64,000 nucleotides of DNA from Niveispirillum sp048066115 (GTDB lineage: Bacteria > Pseudomonadota > Alphaproteobacteria > Azospirillales > Azospirillaceae). Shown piece after piece: positions 51,794 through 59,305 of this stretch. The number at the start of each line of letters is the position of its first letter. The first letter of the stretch is position 1. The position numbers and the translations under genes were made by a program. The notes under the pieces are model-generated. The model did no database searches. It had not been told where the DNA came from and saw only the letters and a list, made by a program, of their open reading frames with translations. Location of the stretch: NCBI RefSeq assembly GCF_048066115.1, contig NZ_JBLTYX010000008.1, forward strand, positions 124,001 through 188,000, read 5' to 3'.

Positions 51794-53431
51794 TCACTCC
51801 CCCGCCAGGACAGGCAGCGGCCGGTCGGTGCCGGCCGGTTGCGATGCGGGCGATGGCCCCTTTATGGTCATCCAGACATTCCAGGCGCCGATGGCGGCCC
51901 CGGCCAGGAACAGCGCCCCGCCCACTGCGCGTGCGATGTAATAGGGATGCATGGCCACAAGGCTGTCGACGAAGGAATAGGCCAGGGTGCCGCCCGTGTC
52001 ATAGGTGCGCCACATCAGCCCTTGGATGACGCCGGAATTCCACATGGCGAAGACGTAGACAAGGGTGCCGGCCAGGGCGAGCCAGAAATGCGCCTCCACG
52101 GCCCAGGCGGAATGCATCTTCTCCCGACCCCAAAGGGCCGGCGTCAGGCTGTAGAGCGCGCCGAAGGTGATCAGCGCCACCCAGCCCAAGGCGCCGGCAT
52201 GCACATGGCCCACGGTCCAGTCGGTATAGTGCGACAGGGAATTCACGGCGCGGATGGCCATGAACGATCCCTCGAACGTGGTCAGGCCATAGAAGATGGC
52301 CGCCACCATCATGAAGCGCAGGGTGGCGTCGTCACGCACCTTGTGCCAGGCGCCGTTCAGGGTCAGCAGCGCATTGGCGGCCGACCCCCAGGACGGGATC
52401 AGCAGGATCAGCGAGAAGGTCATGCCCAGCGTCTGCACCCAATGCGGCAGGGCCGTGTAGTGCAGATGGTGGGAACCCGCCCACATATACATGAAGGTGA
52501 TGCCCCAGAAGCTGATGATCGACATGCGGTAACTGAAGATCGGCCGCTGGGCGCGCACGGGCAGGTAATAATACATCATGCCCAGGAAGCCGGCGGTCAG
52601 GAAGAAGGCCACCGCATTATGCCCGTACCACCATTGCGTCATCGCATCCTGCACGCCGGCAAAGGCGGAATAGGCTCGGGAGTGGTTCCAGGCCACGGGC
52701 ATGGCCAAATTGTTGATGATATGCAGCATGGCCACGACGACGATGAAGGCCAGATAATACCAGTTGGCCACATAGATATGCGGCTCCCGCCGCCGTGCCA
52801 GGGTGCGGATATAGAGCACCAGATAGGTGACCCACACCACGCACAGCCAGAGGTCCACATACCATTCCGGCTCGGCATATTCCTTGGACTGGGTGATGCC
52901 CAGCGGGTAACCGGTCACGGACAGCAACAGGAATAGGTTGTATCCCAGCAGCACGAACCACGGGCTGAATTGTCCTGCCAAGCGGGTGCGACAGGTGCGC
53001 TGCACGACGTGATAGGATGTGGCGATCAGGGCATTGCCGCCGAATCCGAAGATCACGGCGGTGGTATGGATGGGCCGTATCCGCCCGAAACTGGCCCAGG
53101 CGGCATCGAAGGTGAGATGCGGATAGGCCAGCATCCAGGCCACCCAATCGCCGATGGCCAGCCCGAACAGGGCCCAGCCCATGGTCAGCACGATGCCCAC
53201 CCGGCTGGGATCGTCGTAATATTCGGCCAGCCTTCCCGCATCCGGTTCCGGCGCGTGCATGCCGGACAGGACCAGGAAGGCGATGCCGACGGCGAAGACC
53301 AGCACCAGCCCGCCATGCAGGGCGAACAGGTCGTCATTGGCGCCGGCGGCCATCACCAGCCCGCACAGCGATAGCAGGCCAAGGATGATAAGGGCGAACT
53401 GCCGCTCGGCGCGGGTAAGCTGTGCGACCAT
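51794..53431 (-). CDS. ccoN: cbb3-type cytochrome c oxidase subunit I
   Basis: A 545-residue catalytic subunit with 12 or more helices. The haem and copper ligands are visible: HTTAVIFGFGGNALIATSYHVVQR, HNAVAFFLTAGFLGMMYYYLP, SHHLHYTALPHW and SHYTDWTVGHVHAGALGW. It reduces O2 to water at high affinity and pumps protons, serving microaerobic respiration. ATG 53431 has AGGAAA upstream; ATG 53443 overlaps the catalase stop (ATGA). Either way ccoN is coupled to the catalase gene, which is unusual. Confidence 0.96.
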   Translation of the reverse strand: MVAQLTRAERQFALIILGLLSLCGLVMAAGANDDLFALHGGLVLVFAVGIAFLVLSGMHAPEPDAGRLAEYYDDPSRVGIVLTMGWALFGLAIGDWVAWMLAYPHLTFDAAWASFGRIRPIHTTAVIFGFGGNALIATSYHVVQRTCRTRLAGQFSPWFVLLGYNLFLLLSVTGYPLGITQSKEYAEPEWYVDLWLCVVWVTYLVLYIRTLARRREPHIYVANWYYLAFIVVVAMLHIINNLAMPVAWNHSRAYSAFAGVQDAMTQWWYGHNAVAFFLTAGFLGMMYYYLPVRAQRPIFSYRMSIISFWGITFMYMWAGSHHLHYTALPHWVQTLGMTFSLILLIPSWGSAANALLTLNGAWHKVRDDATLRFMMVAAIFYGLTTFEGSFMAIRAVNSLSHYTDWTVGHVHAGALGWVALITFGALYSLTPALWGREKMHSAWAVEAHFWLALAGTLVYVFAMWNSGVIQGLMWRTYDTGGTLAYSFVDSLVAMHPYYIARAVGGALFLAGAAIGAWNVWMTIKGPSPASQPAGTDRPLPVLAGE

Positions 53432-53439
53432 GGGTTTCC

Positions 53440-54897
53440 TCATTCTGCGGCGTGCGCGGAAATATCGAGGCCAAGGGCGTGGGCCACCCCCGCGCCATAG
53501 GCGGGGTCAGCCTTCGTGCAATTGTCGATATGGCGCCGCTGGATGTGGGGGGCGGCACCGCCAAGGGAGCGTGCAGTATTGTCATACAAAACCTGCTGTT
53601 GCGCCAGACCCATCAGGCGAAAAAGATCGCCCGGCTGCTGCCAATGGTCATCGGCCACCCTATGATCGAAATGGTCGGCCGGCCCGTCCAGCGGCAGCGG
53701 CGGTTCCTTGGCGTCCGGATGGTCGGCCCAATGACCCAGGCTGTTGGGGAAATAGGTTGGCGTGCCGCCCAGATTACCGTCGGTGCGCATCGCCCCGTCG
53801 CGATGATAGGAATGGAACGGGCATTTCGGCGCGTTCACCGGGATATGGTTGAAATTCACCCCCAGCCGGTAACGCTGCGCATCACCGTAGGAGAACAGAC
53901 GGGCCTGCAGCATGCGGTCGGGCGAGAAGCCGATGCCGGGCACGATATTGGCGGGGGAGAAGGCGGATTGTTCCACCTCCGCGAACACGTTTTCCGGATT
54001 GCGGTTCAGTTCCAGCACGCCGACCTCGATCAGCGGGTATTCGCCATGCGGCCAGACCTTGGTCAGGTCGAACGGGTCATGGTAATGCGCGGCCGCCTGT
54101 GCTTCGCTCATCACCTGGATGCAAAGGGTCCAGCGGGGGAAGTCGCCAGCCTCGATGCTGTTGAACAGGTCGCGCTGATGGGTTTCGCGGTCCTTGCCGA
54201 TGGCGGCTTCGGACTCCGCGTCGCTCAAATTCTCGATGCCCTGTTGACTACGGAAATGGAACTTCACCCAGACGCGTTCATTGTCGGCATTGATCATGCT
54301 GAACGTATGGCTGCCGAACCCATGCATGTGGCGATAGGTGCGGGGGATGCCACGGTCGGACATGACGATGGTCACCTGGTGCAGCGCCTCGGGCAGCAGG
54401 GTCCAGAAATCCCAGTTATTGTCGGCACTGCGCATGCCGGTGCGCGGATCGCGCTTGACGGCGTGGTTCAGGTCGGGAAAGCGCAGCGGGTCACGGAAGA
54501 AGAACACGGGCGTATTGTTGCCCACCACGTCCCAATTGCCCTCCTCGGTATAGAATTTCACGGCGAAGCCGCGGATATCGCGTTCCGCATCCGCCGCCCC
54601 GCGCTCCCCGGCCACGGTGGAAAAGCGCAGGAAGACGGGCGTCTGCTTGCCGATTTCGGAGAAGATTTTGGCCTTGCTGTAACGGCTGATGTCCCCGGTT
54701 ACCGTGAAGGTGCCATAGGCGCCGGAGCCCTTGGCATGCATGCGCCGCTCCGGGATCACCTCCCGGTCGAAATGGGCCAGCTTCTCGATCAGCCAGATAT
54801 CCTGCAGCAGCGCCGGCCCGCGCCGGCCGGCGGTCTGGATGTTCAGATTGTCGGCGACGGGGGCGCCGGTGGCGTGGGTCAGGGTCGGCTTGGTCAT
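53440..54897 (-). CDS. katA: Monofunctional haem catalase
   Basis: A 485-residue small-subunit catalase that splits H2O2. The essential His lies in ERRMHAKGSGAYGTF, the Asn in FYTEEGNWDVVGNNTPVFF, and the proximal haem Tyr in ARLFSYGDAQRYRLG. It has no signal peptide, so it is cytosolic. It starts 18 bases after a redoxin gene and overlaps or abuts ccoN downstream. This ties peroxide removal to expression of the high-affinity oxidase. Confidence 0.95.
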   Translation of the reverse strand: MTKPTLTHATGAPVADNLNIQTAGRRGPALLQDIWLIEKLAHFDREVIPERRMHAKGSGAYGTFTVTGDISRYSKAKIFSEIGKQTPVFLRFSTVAGERGAADAERDIRGFAVKFYTEEGNWDVVGNNTPVFFFRDPLRFPDLNHAVKRDPRTGMRSADNNWDFWTLLPEALHQVTIVMSDRGIPRTYRHMHGFGSHTFSMINADNERVWVKFHFRSQQGIENLSDAESEAAIGKDRETHQRDLFNSIEAGDFPRWTLCIQVMSEAQAAAHYHDPFDLTKVWPHGEYPLIEVGVLELNRNPENVFAEVEQSAFSPANIVPGIGFSPDRMLQARLFSYGDAQRYRLGVNFNHIPVNAPKCPFHSYHRDGAMRTDGNLGGTPTYFPNSLGHWADHPDAKEPPLPLDGPADHFDHRVADDHWQQPGDLFRLMGLAQQQVLYDNTARSLGGAAPHIQRRHIDNCTKADPAYGAGVAHALGLDISAHAAE

Positions 54898-54915
54898 GGC
54901 GGTGGCTCCGTGATC

Positions 54916-55461
54916 TCAGGGGGCGGGGCAGAAAGTATCGGTGCAGGTATCGGCGTCGGCACTGTCGGTGGCCAAGGCGGGCGTGAAGGGCTTTTCCGCG
55001 ATCGCGGCGGCGATCAGCGCGCCCACGGCCATGTCATCCTCTTGTCCGAAGCCATGATGGCGAATGCGCCCGTCACGGCCGATCAGTACCGATGACGGCG
55101 TGCCGCGCAGGCCCAGGCGGCGCATGGTCACCGGTGTCGGCGTGCCGTCACCCGGTTGGTCCACGGCTATGGGCATGGTCACGCGGAATTCGTGGATATA
55201 GGCTTCCAGGGCGCGCGCGTTCATGGCGTCGTGATGTTCGAACACTGTATGCAGGCCGATGACCTGAAGATCGCTGTCGCGGAACATCATGTGCGCCTTC
55301 TGCGCCTGCGGCGTGCCATGGATCACACAGCCGGGGCACAGCATCTGGAACGCATGGATCAGCACGGGACGGCCGCGCAGACCCGCCAAGGTCAGCGGCT
55401 TTTGCGTGTTGAACCAGCTTGTCACCGCCAGTTCGGGGGCAAGGGGGGCTTCCTTCATCAT
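54916..55461 (-). CDS. Redoxin/TlpA-like thiol protein
   Basis: A 181-residue thioredoxin-fold protein. The redox site reads CPGC (in FQMLCPGCVIHG) near residue 41, followed by LRGTPSSVLIGRDGRI with the cis-Pro. A C-terminal tail carries two further cysteines (DTCTDTFCPAP). It probably acts as a peroxiredoxin-like or thiol-disulfide enzyme supporting the catalase it precedes. ATG 55461 follows GGAG at six bases; the frame is open upstream. It has no obvious signal peptide. Confidence 0.85.
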   Translation of the reverse strand: MMKEAPLAPELAVTSWFNTQKPLTLAGLRGRPVLIHAFQMLCPGCVIHGTPQAQKAHMMFRDSDLQVIGLHTVFEHHDAMNARALEAYIHEFRVTMPIAVDQPGDGTPTPVTMRRLGLRGTPSSVLIGRDGRIRHHGFGQEDDMAVGALIAAAIAEKPFTPALATDSADADTCTDTFCPAP

Positions 55462-55519
55462 GTCCAACTCCGGGATGTTCGACCTTCTGGGGCCGGTGAA
55501 CGGAATTTTGCGGTCCGCC

Positions 55520-56206
55520 TCACGGGCCGCCGGCTTTGAGCGCCAGGGCGAACAAAGCGCGGGCCGCTTCATCGGCCGATGAAGGGTTTCCTCCCGTCAC
55601 CAGCGGCCCGTGGATCACCACATGCGGCTCTCCCGCGGCACCCGGCATGACGCGGGCGCCGAGGTCGGCCAGCAGGTCGCATAGCCGATTTCCATCGGCC
55701 AGCAGTGAATCACCGCCGTCCGCCGCCGTCAGGCGCCGCCCGGCGACATAGGGCGTGCCGTCGGGCTTGCGGACCTTCAACAGGGCTGCCGGCGCCTCCG
55801 ACACGAAACCCATGGGTTTGCCATCGGCGGCGAAGGCGGCGATCAGGGCGATGGAGTGGCTGTCCGCCGCCAGATCGCCCAGCAACCCCGCCCCACCCGG
55901 ATAGAAAAGCCCGTCGAAATCGCCCGCATGCACCTGTTCCAGGGTGAGCGTATCGGCCAACGCATCGCGCGCCTCCCGATCGGCCAGGAACCGCCTTGTC
56001 GCCTCCGACCGCCCGCCCAGCGCATCGCCCACCGGATCGACGGGCGGTGCCCCGCCCAAGGGAGAGGCGAGCGCCAGCTCCGACCCGGCATCGGTCAGTG
56101 CCGCCCAGGCCGTGGTGAATTCCGACAAGCGGAACCCGGTGGGCGGTCCGATCCAGGCCAACCGGTCGCAGGAGGTCAGCACGATGAGAATGCGCGGCGC
56201 CGCCAT
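55520..56206 (-). CDS. DJ-1/PfpI-like protein lacking the catalytic Cys
   Basis: A 228-residue class I glutamine-amidotransferase-like protein of the Hsp31/DJ-1 type (GDFDGLFYPGGAGLLGDLA, then ADGKPMGFVSEAPAALL). In active members the elbow reads (A/V)CHGPA. Here Ser136-Glu137 replace Cys-His, so glyoxalase or protease activity of the usual kind is unlikely. It lies 17 bases downstream of the MBL-fold gene and 58 upstream of the redoxin gene on one strand. Confidence 0.82.
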   Translation of the reverse strand: MAAPRILIVLTSCDRLAWIGPPTGFRLSEFTTAWAALTDAGSELALASPLGGAPPVDPVGDALGGRSEATRRFLADREARDALADTLTLEQVHAGDFDGLFYPGGAGLLGDLAADSHSIALIAAFAADGKPMGFVSEAPAALLKVRKPDGTPYVAGRRLTAADGGDSLLADGNRLCDLLADLGARVMPGAAGEPHVVIHGPLVTGGNPSSADEAARALFALALKAGGP

Positions 56207-56223
56207 CCGCTGTCTCCGCGCCG

Positions 56224-57177
56224 TCAGGCCAGGGCCACATGGCGATAGGCGGTGCCGTGCCGTTCGGCGATGGCGAAGCCGGGGCTGGTCCAGTGATAGC
56301 CCAGCATGCGCAGCTTCTCCGTCGCCGCCCGGTCGATCAGGCGGCGGCGTGTGGCGATGCCCTGGTCCTGGTCGGTGTCGAAGCCGAAGCGCCAGCCCGG
56401 ATGTTCGAACGACGCGACGACATTGGTGATGGCGTCGCCGGTGATCAGCAAGCCATCATTGCCCGCCAGTTCCATGGAGATATGGCCCGGCGTATGGCCG
56501 GGTGTGGACAGGGTCCGCAGGTCCGCCACCACCTCGTCCCCGTCCTTCAACCGGACCACGCGGTCGGCCACTGCGCCCAGGTCGCGCCGGGCACCCGGCA
56601 CGAAATCACGCAGGCCCGGATAACGCGCATCCGGGGCCGGCCCCATCCAGAAATCCCATTCCGCAGCCGAAACATAATAGGTGGCATTGGGAAAGGACAG
56701 GCCGCCACCGGGCAGCAGTACGCCGCCGGAATGGTCGGGATGGGCATGGGTCAGCACGACATGGGTGATGGTGCCCGGATCGATTCCGGCCGCCAGCAGA
56801 TTGTCGCGCAGCCGCCCGGCCGAGGGCTGGAACTTGTCCCCCGACCCGGTATCGACCAGGATCAGCGCCTTTCCGGCCCGGATCAGGGGGATATTGACGG
56901 GAATATCGGCCGTGCCCGCCCGCCCGCCCAGCCGCCGGATAATATCGGCCCTTTCGGAAGGGCCGGCATCCGGCGCGATGACGGCGTCGGGCAGGGTGAT
57001 GAACCCGTCGCTGAACACATCGATCTGAAAATTCCCGTGCCCGAACCGCCGCGGCGGGGCCGCGACGCTGAGCCCGGTATCCAAGGCACCCGCCGTCACC
57101 GTCAGTGCCGCGGCCCCCGCCAGGAAGGCGCGCCGTGCAATGGGGGACGGTTCGGGATCAAAGGCGTTACGCGGCAT
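56224..57177 (-). CDS. MBL-fold metallo-hydrolase with Tat signal
   Basis: A 317-residue exported protein. IARRAFLAGAAALTVTAGAL is a twin-arginine-type leader. The metal site is THAHPDHSGG, with TPGHTPGHIS and LLITGDAITN supplying further ligands. Similarity is to lactonase- and arylsulfatase-like MBL hydrolases; the substrate is unknown. ATG 57177 has a perfect GGAGG at the right spacing. It is the first gene of the minus-strand run toward catalase and cbb3. Confidence 0.9.
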   Translation of the reverse strand: MPRNAFDPEPSPIARRAFLAGAAALTVTAGALDTGLSVAAPPRRFGHGNFQIDVFSDGFITLPDAVIAPDAGPSERADIIRRLGGRAGTADIPVNIPLIRAGKALILVDTGSGDKFQPSAGRLRDNLLAAGIDPGTITHVVLTHAHPDHSGGVLLPGGGLSFPNATYYVSAAEWDFWMGPAPDARYPGLRDFVPGARRDLGAVADRVVRLKDGDEVVADLRTLSTPGHTPGHISMELAGNDGLLITGDAITNVVASFEHPGWRFGFDTDQDQGIATRRRLIDRAATEKLRMLGYHWTSPGFAIAERHGTAYRHVALA

Positions 57178-57240
57178 GACGACCTCCATTGTTGCAGGAC
57201 CACAGCGAAGTCTTCCGCTGCCATTTCCGCCTCCTCCAAC

Positions 57241-57352
57241 CGTCACCCCGGCGGAAGCCGGAGCCCAGGCGCAGAGCGGCGTCTGCCGCGATAAGAGTTA
57301 TATCGGCGCTGACCGCGCCTTACGCTGGGCCCCGGCTTTCGCCGAGGTGACG
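57241..57352. repeat. Dispersed palindromic repeat, copy 3
   Basis: The ends CGTCACCCCGGCGGAAGCCG and the inverted CGGCTTTCGCCGAGGTGACG match the arms of copies 1 and 2. The inner part is diverged. It lies between the alpha/beta hydrolase stop and the MBL gene start. Confidence 0.8.
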
Positions 57353-57423
57353 GTAGAGAGTATGGAAACCCTCACAGCCCAGACTTTCGCGAGGGTCTCA
57401 CCGGTTCGGGAACCGTGAAATCT

Positions 57424-58407
57424 TCAGGCATTGAAATAGGCCAGCAGGTCGGCATTGATCGTGTCGGCCTGGGTGGTGGCCATGCCGTGGTCGAAGCCCT
57501 TGTAGACCTTCAAACTGCCCTTCTTCAGCAGCTTGATGCCCAGCAGGGCGCTGTCGGCGATCGGCACGATCTGGTCATCATCGCCATGCATCAGCAGCAC
57601 CGGCACGTCGATCTTCTTCAGATCCTCGGTGAAGTCGGTCTCCGAGAAGGCCTTGATGCAATCATATTGCGCCTTGATGCCGCCCATCATGCCCTGGCGC
57701 CACCAATTGTCGATAACACCCTGGGAAACCTTGGCACCGGGCCGGTTATAGCCATAAAACGGGCCGGCCGGCACATCCTTGTAGAACTGCGCCCGGTTGG
57801 CGGCGACGGCGGCGCGGAAACTGTCGAACACCTCCAGCGGCAGGCCGCCGGGGTTCTTGTCCGACTTCACCATGATCGGCGGCACGGCACCCAGCAGCAC
57901 GGCCTTCTTCACCCGGCCCGGTTCGGCGCGGGCCACATAGCGGGCGACCTCGCCGCCGCCGGTGGAATGGCCGACATGGATGGCACCCTTCAGGTCTAAG
58001 GCGGCGGCCAGGGCCTTCACATCCTCGGCATAGGTGTCCATCTCGTTGCCGGTGTCGGTCTGGCTGGAACGGCCATGGCCACGGCGGTCATGGGCGATCA
58101 CCCGATAGCCCTTGCCCAGGAAGAACAGCATCTGTGCGTCCCAGTCGTCGGCCGACAGCGGCCAGCCATGGTGGAACACGATGGCCTGCGCATCCCGCGG
58201 GCCCCAGTCCTTGTAGAAAATCTCCGTGCCGTCCTTGGTCTTGATCGTGCTCATGATCCGGGTTCCTTCGCTGGGCGTGGCGGCTTCGGCCGACGCCAGG
58301 GTGAAAAGGGAGGGGGAGAACAGGCCGGCGGTGTACAGGCCGATACCACCGGCCAGGACGTCGCGGCGGGTGGCGCCGGTGACAGCGCGGGTCGCCATGC
58401 TTTTCAT
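57424..58407 (-). CDS. Alpha/beta hydrolase, non-haem chloroperoxidase-like, with Tat leader
   Basis: A 327-residue protein. A leader ATRRDVLAGGIGLYTAGLF suggests Tat export. The hydrolase domain begins at about residue 55 (IKTKDGTEIFYKDWG). The nucleophile Ser lies in GHSTGGGEVARY, the acid Asp in LLMHGDDDQIVPI and the His in KGFDHGMATT. This is the cofactor-free haloperoxidase/perhydrolase type. ATG 58407 has GGAG upstream. It lies 139 bases downstream of the isochorismatase-fold gene on the same strand. Confidence 0.9.
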   Translation of the reverse strand: MKSMATRAVTGATRRDVLAGGIGLYTAGLFSPSLFTLASAEAATPSEGTRIMSTIKTKDGTEIFYKDWGPRDAQAIVFHHGWPLSADDWDAQMLFFLGKGYRVIAHDRRGHGRSSQTDTGNEMDTYAEDVKALAAALDLKGAIHVGHSTGGGEVARYVARAEPGRVKKAVLLGAVPPIMVKSDKNPGGLPLEVFDSFRAAVAANRAQFYKDVPAGPFYGYNRPGAKVSQGVIDNWWRQGMMGGIKAQYDCIKAFSETDFTEDLKKIDVPVLLMHGDDDQIVPIADSALLGIKLLKKGSLKVYKGFDHGMATTQADTINADLLAYFNA

Positions 58408-58533
58408 GATGGGCTCCGATTGTCCGATGGGGGCCGGGGCAGTCCGACCGGAAAGCCAGCACAGGATGGACCCGTACCGGCCATTGGCCAATTATCCGGT
58501 TATTTCAAGCGGCTAACACGTTGGTATAGGTTT

Positions 58534-58543
58534 GTTAACCATG
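58534..58543. promoter_or_regulatory. Shared GTTAACCATG motif, site A
   Basis: GTTAACCATG lies upstream of the alpha/beta hydrolase (start 58407). The same 10-mer is at 59220-59229 in the divergent region of the regulator. Two exact copies near three related genes suggest a regulator site, but the evidence is thin. Confidence 0.3.
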
Positions 58544-58546
58544 ATG

Positions 58547-59110
58547 TCAGGCGGCGATGGCGGTGCTGCCCAGGTAATCTTCGGTGGACAGCAGCGTGGC
58601 ATAGGCGAAGCCCAGCGCCGCCATGAACGCCGCATGGGCGTGGGCCGCCGGCACGGTGGTGCTGCCGAAGGTCAGATCGCGGGAGGCGCAGGCATCATGG
58701 ATCACCGTCACCTTGTACCCGAAATCGGCCGCAGCCCGGGTGCAGGCATCCACGCACATATGGCTCATGGCGCCGCAGATCACCACCTCATTCACGCCGC
58801 GCGCATCCAGCAGCTCCTTCAGGTCGGTGTCGCGGAAGGAATTGATCTGGTGCTTCACCACCACCGGCTCATCGGCGCGATTGGCCACGACGGGGTGGAT
58901 TTCCGCCCCCTTGCTGCCCTGCGCGAAGAACGGCGCCTCGGCCGTGGGGAACTCATGGCGGATATGGATGATGGGTTCACCCGAAGCGCGCGCGGCGGCG
59001 ATCAGGCGGGCGGCATTGGCGGCGGCGGCATCCACCCCGCTCAGGGTCCATTTCCCACCGGGAAAATAATCGTTCTGCAGATCGATGACGATCAGGGCCC
59101 GCTTGGTCAT
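58547..59110 (-). CDS. Isochorismatase-fold cysteine hydrolase
   Basis: A 187-residue protein. The catalytic Asp lies in ALIVIDLQNDYFPGG, the Lys in PVVVKHQINSF and the Cys in ICGAMSHMCVDACTRAAADFG. Nicotinamidase-, isochorismatase- or YcaC-like activity is possible. ATG 59110 is preferred (MTKRALIVID); the frame opens upstream to 59155. It is divergent from the winged-helix ATPase regulator (195-base gap) and probably under its control. Confidence 0.9.
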   Translation of the reverse strand: MTKRALIVIDLQNDYFPGGKWTLSGVDAAAANAARLIAAARASGEPIIHIRHEFPTAEAPFFAQGSKGAEIHPVVANRADEPVVVKHQINSFRDTDLKELLDARGVNEVVICGAMSHMCVDACTRAAADFGYKVTVIHDACASRDLTFGSTTVPAAHAHAAFMAALGFAYATLLSTEDYLGSTAIAA

Positions 59111-59219
59111 TTCTGTGTCCCTCCAGGTTGCGGCGTATCTGCCTGGAAACATCATGGCGCAGCCGGTGCCGTTCCGCCTGTAAAGGGTTGTAAAGAACCG
59201 TAGTGTATCGCAACGGATC

Positions 59220-59229
59220 GTTAACCATG
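59220..59229. promoter_or_regulatory. Shared GTTAACCATG motif, site B
   Basis: An exact copy of site A, lying 110 bases upstream of the isochorismatase gene and 77 bases upstream of the regulator gene. CGTTAACCA also occurs at 42721-42729 (minus strand), upstream of the other isochorismatase gene. Confidence 0.3.
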
Positions 59230-59305
59230 GTGGGGGTTGACGCCTTCACCTTCTATGATGCAGTGCATTCGGCAACGCTGTCAGGGCAGCGCGGGGGAGG
59301 GGTGG

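Noticed and set aside
53422..55095. 557-codon plus-strand frame over catalase and redoxin
   Set aside because: It is antisense to two clear enzymes and contains no motif of its own.
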